From assembly GCA_035388825.1 (NCBI GenBank), contig DAOOQQ010000104.1:1-11760 (forward strand): 11,760 bases of DNA, in the 5' to 3' direction. This stretch comes from MWAR01 sp035388825 (GTDB taxonomy: Bacteria; Muiribacteriota; Ozemobacteria; Ozemobacterales; Ozemobacteraceae). How positions within the stretch are numbered: position 1 is the stretch's first letter; each line of letters begins with the position of its first letter. Position numbers and translations under genes: made by a program. Of this stretch, positions 6,301 through 11,745 are shown one piece after another. The notes under the pieces were generated by a model, which made no database searches, was not told the origin of the DNA, and worked only from the letters and a program-made list of their open reading frames with translations.

Positions 6301-9265
6301 TTGCGGCGGAACGCTGGCGGCGGAAGAGGCCGACCCGGACGATTTCGATCTTCGGATCCTCGACGGCGAGTATGCGATGCTGCGCGCCGCCGAACACTCG
6401 GCGCAGGTGCCGACGGAGCTGCGCGAGCGGTATGAAAACCAGTTCAAGGGGAAGAGCGAGCAGGTGAACACCCTGGTCTGCACCCCCACGCTCGAGCTCG
6501 GCGTCGATATCGGCGCTCTGGATGCGGTGCTGATGCGTAACATGCCGCCCGGGCCCGCCAACTACTGGCAGCGTGCCGGCCGGGCGGGCCGGCGCCACCG
6601 GATGGCGGTGGACATCACGTATGCGCAGGCGACGAATTTCGACCAGTCGTATTTCCGCGACCCGCTGAAACTGCTTCGCGGCGTTGTCGAGCCGCCCCGG
6701 TTCAATCTCGCGAACGACGTGATGGTGCGCAAACACGTTCATGCGACGGTGCTCACCGCCCTGCACGGATTTGCCCGGCAGGCCGGGGCGGAAGAGAAAG
6801 CGCGGATCGAAACGGTTCTGCGGCGGTGTTTCCCGGTGAGTCTCGCTTCCTATCTGTTCACTCCCGGCGGTGAAGTTCTCGAAAAGCCTTTCGATCCAGG
6901 GGACCTGAAGGCATTGGTCGCCGAATTCCGGGTGAGGCTTGCCGCAGAGGTGAAGCGGGCGTTCACGCAGGCCTGGCCGCCCGAAGACGCGATGGTCGTG
7001 ACGGAAGCGCGGCTGGCCGAGATGATCGACGAGCTTGCGCCACAGCTCGAATCGGTTCTGCGCCGGTTCAAGCGGCGGCTCGAGTGGGCGCGCGGCGAGC
7101 TGGCGAGGCTGTCCAGGGAGGAAAGCCGGAAGGGCGTGCTGGATCCGGAGGACCAGGCGCATCGCAAACGCTGTCAGCGGATCATCGAGCGGCTGAAGGG
7201 GCAGGCCAGACGGACGCGGGCCCAGGCCCAGGGGGGCGCGGACGATTCGGATACGATGGGTGCTCTCGCCCGTGAAGGGTTCCTGCCGGGCTACGGTCTC
7301 GAGGCCGGAAGCATCGTCGGAACGGCCGAACCGCCCCGGATGACGTACAGCCTGAGCGAGTTCGATCTTGCCCGTGCTCCCACGATGGCTCTGCGGGAAT
7401 ACGTTCCGGGAAATGCCATCTATGCCAACGGCTTTCGGTTCGTGCCGCGCCGGTTTCAGCTCCTTCCCGACGAAACCATGAAGTTCGAGATCGACGCGGA
7501 GCGGAAAGTCGTCGTCCAGATCGGGGCAGCGCAGACGGCGCCGCTTTCCCAGCGCGAGATCCGCGCGGTTCCCGTCTGTGACGCGATTCTTCCATCGCAG
7601 TCGCAGATATCGGATGACGAGGAGTTCCGGTTCCAGATGGCGGTATCGGTGTTTGCGATGGAGCGCGGATTCCATCGGGGCGGAACGGCCCTGAAATGGG
7701 GGGAACTCGATCTGCGCCTGCGGCGCAGCGTGCAGGTGCGGCTCGTCAATGTCGGCCCGAGAAGCGAAGTCGAGGATGGAAATCTCGGATATCCGGTCTG
7801 CCTGGCCTGCGGGCAGTCACACTCCCCCTTCGCCTCTGACAAATCGCGCCAGGACTTCGATCAGAAGCATCTCGACCGATGCGGGCACAAGATTCAGCCG
7901 ACGGGGTTTTTCGCCGACGTCGAGGTGGATGCTCTCGGCCTGCATGATATCGAAGACCAGACCATGGGTTTCAGCTTCATGGAAGCGATGCGCATGGGAG
8001 CGGCGCGCGTGCTCGACATGGAGATCGAGGACTTGCAACTCCTTGCCATTGGCCGGCCCGGGGAAAACCGCCTGGATATCCTGATGTATGATCCGATGCC
8101 GGGCGGTTCGGGCCTGCTCGACCAGCTCGTGAGCCGGTGGCAGGAGGTGCGCCTGGCGGCGCTCGAAATCGTCGAAAACTGCCCGGGCGCATGCGAACGC
8201 GCCTGCATCGACTGTCTGCAGACATACAGGAACCGTTTCTATCACGAGCATCTCGACCGGAAGAAGGCAGGGGAGGTGCTTGCGCGTTCGGAGAGCGCCC
8301 TTATCGAGGCTCATCCGATTCCCGAAAAACTTCCGAAAACCACGACGACGACGGGACAGCCCCAGACGCCCATCGAGACCAGGTTCAAACGGTTTCTGGA
8401 GGAGGCCGGGCTTCCGATGCCGATCGCCCAGAAGACCATCGAGATTACCCCGGGAATGCCGACGATACCGGACTTTTATTACGAGGGTGACGATGCCGAC
8501 GAGCCCGGTATCTGCATGTATCTGGACGGCATGGCGGCCCACATTCACGGGAACCCCGAAACGGCCGAGAAAGACCGGTTCCTGCGCGATCAGCTTCGTT
8601 CCAGGGGATACGAGGTCGTCGAAGTCCGGTCGTATGAGCTGGATGACAAAGACGCCGTCGTCGCGGCCGTTTCACGGATAGCGAAGTATCTCGTCGGCAA
8701 GGAGAAACAACGGAAGCTTCGCGAGGAGACCGGCTGGTTCGAACGGGCGAGTGGCGGCAACTCGGTTCAGGTGGCGGTCGAGGAGGTTCAGCAGCCCGAG
8801 GAACGCCGGTTCAGGTTCATCAGGGTCGATGCTCCGGCGGTCGATACCGTTCCGATCTTCGACCTGCGCATCGCCGCCGGGGCGTTTTCGGAACACCAGA
8901 GCCCCGAACCCGAAGGGTATGCGAAGCTCGAGGGCCTGGCGCCGCGCGAGTCCTATTTCATTGCCCGGGTTATCGGCGACTCGATGGATGAGATCGTTCC
9001 CGACGGCGCCTGGTGCCTGTGGGAGCGGATCGGTTTACCCGGCGTCGGTGCCCCCACCAGCGGGCAGAATCTCGTCGTGCGGCGCCCCGACGGCGATGAC
9101 CCCGAACTCGGGCGGTTCACCTTCAAGCGTCTTGCCAAGGATCGAAACGGCAGATACCTCATGCCCCTGAGTTCCAACCCCGCTCATCAGACGATCCGTT
9201 TCGGCCCCGAAGATCGCATCGAAACCTTTGCCCGACTCAAACACGTCGTGGTCGAGAATGAATAA
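3314..9265 (+). CDS. Giant SF2 helicase with DUF1998/MZB-type region, Vsr/DUF559-like nuclease and LexA-like S24 domain
   Basis: 1983 aa from the ATG at 3314. Helicase lobe 1: Walker A TGTGSGKT (K116), VYPMNALAEDQ, DEAH box (267-270), SAT (304-306). Zinc sites: C513/C516, C606/C609/C620/C623 and C648/C651. Lobe 2 starts at FADNRQD (697-703), holds a further Cys set (C976, C979, C992, C997), then motif V LELGVDIG and motif VI QRAGRAGRR (1086-1094). The DUF1998/MZB-type region has CLACG with CGH (C1496, C1499, C1523, H1525), MYDPMPGGSG (D1593) and a cluster C1623/C1627/C1631/C1634. Next is a PD-(D/E)XK-like domain (about 1686-1790: E1688, PDF D1720, YLDG D1738), then an S24 domain (about 1848-1983) with A1855-G1856, GDSM S1890 and FKRL K1938. 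Size and helicase-DUF1998 layout resemble Druantia DruE; the nuclease and S24 additions are unusual. It probably translocates on DNA and cuts it. An acidic D/T-rich linker lies near residues 573-588. It ends the operon. Confidence 0.9.
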   Translation: MALNPISFTEQVVADFLRYQLTTYPLADENLHGQMRSLLCLEESRITPLRSGPFVSLSRPFRRGAEIERLVQEGVLHEGMKAIAGWPTVRAHQENAMRAIRQGKTTLIATGTGSGKTEAFLYPIISRCLELAEAKAPPGIVAVLVYPMNALAEDQLDRLRGLLAGRGISFGLYVGKTPDEEAGVRGERLPAGSSNADYRARLKQMRDAGDPGTLIPPEERASRAAMRKAGGQPRILLTNVKQLELLLTRGKDVGLFDGAPLEYLVFDEAHTFRGAQGAETACLIRRLRAFCGKSADEVTCVATSATMADPERGSKAGIDFARRFFGVAADRVTLVGEIYDELRWNELRSLPAGPSADPAELLGRVLRAVDLPDDQVVEGLSACLAELGGARLPVTGWQKALASQLASNDLVHALADALREPRALAELPGLLTEQVGREVSVPEILCWLALGAACGRDGHEPLLRPVVHSFIRGVGGAVVTLSEPDRAARLWLAGEDAEAGGAGEFRRFPLLSCTTCGQHYYEAWVKDFGFGEGRAAGITGGDLVGTRRVWPHLAEAQEGVRVLLIDRLVVKPDEDENTDDTDDTDGETAGGDHEYDHQRLHPVWVCRACGALHDAGGHTCASCNAGGGLVPLYAVRVKAKLNGRLHSCVACQAPGRRPGGGQYREPARPVRAVSVSDVHVLAQSMLHLSERRRLLVFADNRQDAAFQAGWMRDHARRFRLRALMAGGITAHGVSIGDLAQQLDAVLERDDELSRALIPEVWQFVPKEDAGTKHREERLYFLRLQILRELTTGVKQRIGLEPWGRLRVEYEGLDENHDLIRRWADKLGCEPARLAEGIAAMLDHLRRIRLVHDEPTKMFETYWNTGDKEIQYGYIPEVPGGPRGMKLTRGAADEPGRVTQWIGARPTQIWNAVSDWGVPENELAAFLEELWAMLAGLGLIVPAKLTGWGKPLSGTAGVYQINSGKLRIMPHRGRFRCVRCRRIALHAGPTGRCLAWHCGGTLAAEEADPDDFDLRILDGEYAMLRAAEHSAQVPTELRERYENQFKGKSEQVNTLVCTPTLELGVDIGALDAVLMRNMPPGPANYWQRAGRAGRRHRMAVDITYAQATNFDQSYFRDPLKLLRGVVEPPRFNLANDVMVRKHVHATVLTALHGFARQAGAEEKARIETVLRRCFPVSLASYLFTPGGEVLEKPFDPGDLKALVAEFRVRLAAEVKRAFTQAWPPEDAMVVTEARLAEMIDELAPQLESVLRRFKRRLEWARGELARLSREESRKGVLDPEDQAHRKRCQRIIERLKGQARRTRAQAQGGADDSDTMGALAREGFLPGYGLEAGSIVGTAEPPRMTYSLSEFDLARAPTMALREYVPGNAIYANGFRFVPRRFQLLPDETMKFEIDAERKVVVQIGAAQTAPLSQREIRAVPVCDAILPSQSQISDDEEFRFQMAVSVFAMERGFHRGGTALKWGELDLRLRRSVQVRLVNVGPRSEVEDGNLGYPVCLACGQSHSPFASDKSRQDFDQKHLDRCGHKIQPTGFFADVEVDALGLHDIEDQTMGFSFMEAMRMGAARVLDMEIEDLQLLAIGRPGENRLDILMYDPMPGGSGLLDQLVSRWQEVRLAALEIVENCPGACERACIDCLQTYRNRFYHEHLDRKKAGEVLARSESALIEAHPIPEKLPKTTTTTGQPQTPIETRFKRFLEEAGLPMPIAQKTIEITPGMPTIPDFYYEGDDADEPGICMYLDGMAAHIHGNPETAEKDRFLRDQLRSRGYEVVEVRSYELDDKDAVVAAVSRIAKYLVGKEKQRKLREETGWFERASGGNSVQVAVEEVQQPEERRFRFIRVDAPAVDTVPIFDLRIAAGAFSEHQSPEPEGYAKLEGLAPRESYFIARVIGDSMDEIVPDGAWCLWERIGLPGVGAPTSGQNLVVRRPDGDDPELGRFTFKRLAKDRNGRYLMPLSSNPAHQTIRFGPEDRIETFARLKHVVVENE

Positions 9266-9316
9266 ATAATTGCAAGAATATAAAAGGTGCTGGGCGAGCC
9301 TGCATAAGGACTTTCG

Positions 9317-9322
9317 AAGGAG
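9317..9322 (+). promoter_or_regulatory. Strong ribosome binding site before a 23-codon ORF
   Basis: AAGGAG sits 5 bp before the ATG at 9328. It is the best Shine-Dalgarno sequence between 9266 and 9400, yet it serves only a 23-codon ORF, not the longer gene that follows. This is the main reason to consider the short ORF real. Confidence 0.5.
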
Positions 9323-9327
9323 AAAAC

Positions 9328-9399
9328 ATGCCGTTTCAGAAATGTTGTTCGATCTGGAAAAATGATGAGCAAAGATTTTCCCTGGGGCGAGGAATATGA
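9328..9399 (+). CDS. Possible 23-aa leader peptide coupled to the next gene
   Basis: ATG at 9328 with a well-placed AAGGAG opens a 23-residue ORF (MPFQKCCSIWKN and on) ending in TGA at 9397-9399. The stop overlaps the first ATGs of the following gene (9396 and 9399), a classic arrangement for translational coupling. No known family; the sequence shows no obvious attenuator pairing or codon run. It may instead be chance, or a remnant of a frameshifted longer N-terminus, so confidence is low. Confidence 0.3.
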   Translation: MPFQKCCSIWKNDEQRFSLGRGI

Positions 9400-9884
9400 T
9401 GATGAGGAACAATGCGCCCAGGACCCGCGAATGGCGTGGGCACTCTGTCGATCCTGAACTTTCGGACGAGTGGCTGGAAACGTGCAGCTCCTTTCCCAAT
9501 TGGCGGTTGATAAACATTTGTGCAGGCCATTATTCTCCAGATGGTCGCAGATCGTCCCAATTTCCTCATGTCTACTTCCGGTGGAAATCGGAATTTTCCA
9601 GGAAACCGATGGAAAACTTCTCGATCATTCTTGATGCATTTCAGAGGTGTTTACGTAACGTATTTGCAGGTGATGATTCTCGAATTGCTTTGGAAGCCAC
9701 GACAAGGATTCATATCCGCTCAGGTATTGCTACGACCTTGTCTCTGCGCATTGATTCGAGAACTCCCAGAAGCTCCACTGAGTCCAATTCACTCGATCGG
9801 AAGTGGTTCAATGAAATCATCGAAAAAATGAAGCGGTTCGAACGTGAAACGACTTCGATAATGGATAAATTCTTTACAGATTGA
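9396..9884 (+). CDS. Hypothetical protein, unrecognised family
   Basis: A 162-aa protein I cannot assign. The first part, TREWRGHSVDPELSDEWLE, and NWRLINICAGHYSPDGRRSS followed by FPHVYFRWK read like a conserved globular domain: Trp/Cys/His-rich with a 'CxGH ... PH' pattern. The C-terminus is a charged amphipathic helix (IIEKMKRFERE). There are no membrane segments or signal peptide. Three in-frame ATGs at 9396, 9399 and 9402 follow GAGG at 9389-9392; the third has the best spacing, so the protein may be two residues shorter. Codon use is much more AT-rich than in the helicase, pointing to a separate origin. It lies 130 bp after the operon on the same strand; a link to the defence genes is not shown. 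Confidence 0.6.
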   Translation: MMMRNNAPRTREWRGHSVDPELSDEWLETCSSFPNWRLINICAGHYSPDGRRSSQFPHVYFRWKSEFSRKPMENFSIILDAFQRCLRNVFAGDDSRIALEATTRIHIRSGIATTLSLRIDSRTPRSSTESNSLDRKWFNEIIEKMKRFERETTSIMDKFFTD

Positions 9885-9921
9885 CGGTCCAGTGCGACGA
9901 TGTATCAGTTGCTACAACGAA

Positions 9922-9927
9922 AAGGAG
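9922..9927 (+). promoter_or_regulatory. Ribosome binding site fixing the start of the IGVWVD protein gene
   Basis: AAGGAG is 7 bp before the ATG at 9935. The frame stays open to an ATG at 9881, but that one lacks a comparable site and overlaps the end of the preceding gene, so 9935 is preferred. Confidence 0.8.
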
Positions 9928-9934
9928 TATCTCC

Positions 9935-10339
9935 ATGAAGAAGCGGATCGGGGTCTGGGTGGACCGGCGGAGGGCCGTCATCGTGACGGTCGGGCAGGGG
10001 GAGGAACAGGTGCAGGTCGTCACCTCGCCGCTCGAGGGGACCGGCACGACGAAAGGCCGCTCCCAGCATGGACAGCACGATATCGTGCCCGACGCGGTGC
10101 AGTTGAACCAGGAAACTCTATATCTGAAGAAATATTATACCGACATCGTCGAGTTGGTGAAAGGCGCCGATTATCTGGTGCTCATGGGGCCGGGCGAGGC
10201 TCGGGTGGAGCTGCGCAACGCGCTCGAACAGCGGTCGCTCGGCTACAAGATCCTCGAGGTGAAGCCGGCCGACAAGATGACCGACCGCGAGGCGATGCTC
10301 GCCGTGCGCGACTACTACGCCGGTCACCAGTTGCCCTGA
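9935..10339 (+). CDS. Small 'IGVWIDHRKA' family protein, probable eRF1/Pelota-like (baeRF-type) fold
   Basis: A 134-aa soluble protein beginning MKKRIGVWVDRRRAVIVTVG, a recognisable N-terminus of small bacterial proteins usually annotated as hypothetical or translational machinery protein. My recollection, not tested, is that they resemble the central RNase H-like domain of eRF1/Pelota and the bacterial baeRF group. The second half, YYTDIVELVKGADYLVLMGP, then EARVELRNALE and KPADKMTDREAMLAVRDYY, fits that alpha/beta domain: a strand ending in GPGEA followed by a helix. It has GC-rich codon use like the main operon and a strong ribosome binding site 50 bp after the previous gene. The catalytic GGQ of true release factors is absent. 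It may act at the ribosome or as a stress protein; the exact role is unknown. Confidence 0.72.
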   Translation: MKKRIGVWVDRRRAVIVTVGQGEEQVQVVTSPLEGTGTTKGRSQHGQHDIVPDAVQLNQETLYLKKYYTDIVELVKGADYLVLMGPGEARVELRNALEQRSLGYKILEVKPADKMTDREAMLAVRDYYAGHQLP

Positions 10340-10383
10340 CCCGGCAACCTAATGCGGATTTTCTAAAATATCATGATGTCTAT

Positions 10384-10404
10384 GTAGGGGCGGGTCTCAG
10401 ACCC
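10384..10404 (+). repeat. Left part of a GC-rich palindromic intergenic repeat
   Basis: GTAGGGGC is followed by the perfect palindrome GGGTCT-C-AGACCC (10392-10404). Repeats of the form GTAGGGGC-stem-GCCCCTAC are common intergenic palindromes in GC-rich bacterial genomes. Here the outer right arm (GCCCCTAC) is missing, because the Tn5-like insertion sequence begins at or just after the palindrome. This suggests the element inserted into the repeat. Confidence 0.5.
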
Positions 10405-10422
10405 TGATTCTTACCCACATCT
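10404..10422 (+). repeat. Left terminal inverted repeat of the Tn5-like IS
   Basis: CTGATTCTTACCCACATCT matches the Tn5 mosaic end at 15 of 19 positions and the natural Tn5 outside end at 14 of 19. The differences are positions 4, 5, 11 and 12 against the mosaic end. The first three bases CTG, the TCTTA core and the CACATCT inner part are kept. The orientation is correct for a left end facing the transposase. Confidence 0.78.
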
Positions 10423-10438
10423 CTTCGTCATCCAATCT

Positions 10439-10480
10439 ATGGCTGGTTTTCAAAGGTATCAAACCTCGAAAACCAGCCAT
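10439..10480 (+). repeat. 13-bp perfect inverted repeat upstream of the transposase
   Basis: ATGGCTGGTTTTC at 10439-10451 pairs perfectly with GAAAACCAGCCAT at 10468-10480 around a 16-base loop. It lies between the IS end and the transposase start, 35 bp before the ATG at 10516. No T-tract follows, so a simple intrinsic terminator is unlikely. Structures here in insertion sequences often reduce translation from read-through transcripts; that role is inferred. Confidence 0.7.
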
Positions 10481-10515
10481 TGTACTGTTTCCCAGTTTCC
10501 GCTACGCTTGATCTC

Positions 10516-11745
10516 ATGAGAGAAACAATTACACCTGCAATCATTTCGGAATGTGCAAGTCTTGCGAACAGCATGGCCATTGAAAACTTCGCCCGTCTCG
10601 GCCACTATGATTCTCGAGTTGTCCTGAGAACGGTTCGGGTTGCTGCATCGATATTTTCCAGCCCGAATACGAGGTTTTCACAAGTGTTCAAAACCGAAGC
10701 CGAGAGAAAAGCTGGTTATCGCCTTATCGAAAAGGAAACTCTGGCCCCCCGTGACCTGATTTCATCGGCGGTTGATGCTTCATCGAATCGCATTCGCGAT
10801 CTTGGAATGAAGATGGTTCTCATTCCGCAAGATACCTCGACATTTACTGCCAATTATTCGTCTCACATAGAGGGCTTGGGGTGTGTCGGTTGTGAGAAGA
10901 GTTCAGGTTTCTTCTTTCATAGTGCGCTCGGGCTCACGCAGGCCGGGACTCCAATTGGTTTGCTGGGCATGAAAATATTTACCAGGCCAAAACATCCCCA
11001 AAAATCCAGAAATGCCTGGAAGACCCTCCCCATCAAAGAAAAGGAGAGTTATCGCTGGCAGGAAATGGCTCGCGAGGTTGTGGAAATTTTGCCTAGAGAT
11101 GTCGAGCCAGTCTTTATTTCCGACCGCGAATCGGATATTCACGAATACTTTCAGGAACTTTTTGATCTCAATGCCAGATTCGTGGTTCGTCATTCTCATA
11201 ATCGGCGAACTATTGATGAAAACGGCGAACTGGAAACTATTCGAGAGCGTCTTTCATCAGCTCCTATCAGTGGCCATGGCCAATTTTCGATTCCGAAGTC
11301 TGGCTCTCGTAAACCGCGAACTGTATTCGTGTCATTGCAATGGGAACGAATTGAGTTTCATCTGCACAAAAGTGGCCTTGCCATCCACAGAAATCGACGG
11401 CCAATCGCACTTACTGCAGTGCGTATCTATGAGAATGCGCCCCCTGCCGGAGAAAAGGGAATTGATTGGATTCTTTACACCGACCTTCCTATTCAGAGCG
11501 CTATCGATGCGCTCGAAGTTCTACGAATTTATACATGCCGCTGGAGGATAGAGGATTTTCATTTGACCCTGAAGTCAGGAATGCGCATTGAACAAAACCG
11601 TCTCGAGAAAGCTGAAAACATTCAGAGATTGCTCGCCCTTGCAGCTCCAATGGCTGTAAAAATCATGGAAATACTGTATCGAAGCCGTAATGATCCCTTG
11701 GAAGCTGATTTCGGTTATTTAAAATGGCCCACTTTGACTGTCTGA
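10516..11745 (+). CDS. IS4-family (IS50/Tn5-like) transposase, C-terminally truncated
   Basis: A DDE transposase of 409 aa against 476 in Tn5. Visible catalytic residues: D106 in LIPQDTSTF, D203 in FISDRESD, and E346 in the YREK signature Y339-x2-R342-x3-E346-x6-K353 (YTCRWRIEDFHLTLK). The region between D203 and E346 is the beta-strand insertion typical of IS4 members. After the helix ENIQRLLALAAPMAVKIMEI, where relatives continue with a C-terminal dimerisation domain, the frame runs a short way (to LKWPTLTV) and stops. About 65-85 residues are missing, so the enzyme is probably inactive or only an inhibitor. The ATG at 10516 is used; the frame is open back to a TTG at 10480 inside the hairpin, but there is no clear ribosome binding site for either. 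Confidence 0.9.
   Translation: MRETITPAIISECASLANSMAIENFARLGHYDSRVVLRTVRVAASIFSSPNTRFSQVFKTEAERKAGYRLIEKETLAPRDLISSAVDASSNRIRDLGMKMVLIPQDTSTFTANYSSHIEGLGCVGCEKSSGFFFHSALGLTQAGTPIGLLGMKIFTRPKHPQKSRNAWKTLPIKEKESYRWQEMAREVVEILPRDVEPVFISDRESDIHEYFQELFDLNARFVVRHSHNRRTIDENGELETIRERLSSAPISGHGQFSIPKSGSRKPRTVFVSLQWERIEFHLHKSGLAIHRNRRPIALTAVRIYENAPPAGEKGIDWILYTDLPIQSAIDALEVLRIYTCRWRIEDFHLTLKSGMRIEQNRLEKAENIQRLLALAAPMAVKIMEILYRSRNDPLEADFGYLKWPTLTV

Larger units (their letters stand above)
10404..11705 (+). mobile_element. IS4-family insertion sequence, IS50/Tn5 group, 3' end missing
   Basis: The left boundary is placed at 10404, where a 19-bp end close to the Tn5 mosaic end begins. It is followed 94 bp later by an IS50-type transposase reading inward. 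The element is AT-richer than the main operon and has no accessory gene. Its right end is not present: the transposase frame runs into unrelated sequence near 11700-11745 that looks like another element's terminus, so the right coordinate is approximate. The 9 bp before the left end are TCTCAGACC (10395-10403); Tn5-type elements duplicate 9 bp of target, so this would be the expected duplication if the left boundary is right. Confidence 0.75.

Noticed and set aside
4049..7675. 1208-codon open frame on the minus strand inside the helicase
   Set aside because: It lies wholly antisense to a gene with clear helicase motifs; such long shadows arise from strong GC3 bias. Its sequence is Arg/Pro/His-rich with no recognisable domain.
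9266..9327. Promoter for the genes after the operon (TTGCAA at 9270, TATAAA at 9279)
   Set aside because: The two boxes overlap rather than having 16-18 bp spacing, and neither has a partner at the right distance. No terminator hairpin with a T-tract is visible here either.
9362..9457. 31-codon acidic ORF (MMSKDFPWGEEYDDEE start)
   Set aside because: No good ribosome binding site, overlaps two other frames and stops inside the 162-aa gene; at most a remnant.
10392..10404. Intrinsic terminator of the IGVWVD-type gene
   Set aside because: The GGGTCT-C-AGACCC palindrome has a one-base loop and no T-tract; it fits better as part of an intergenic repeat interrupted by the IS.
10480..10515. TTG start for the transposase
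   Set aside because: The 12 extra codons lie in the hairpin arm and spacer with no ribosome binding site; the ATG at 10516 matches the expected N-terminus of IS50-type transposases better.
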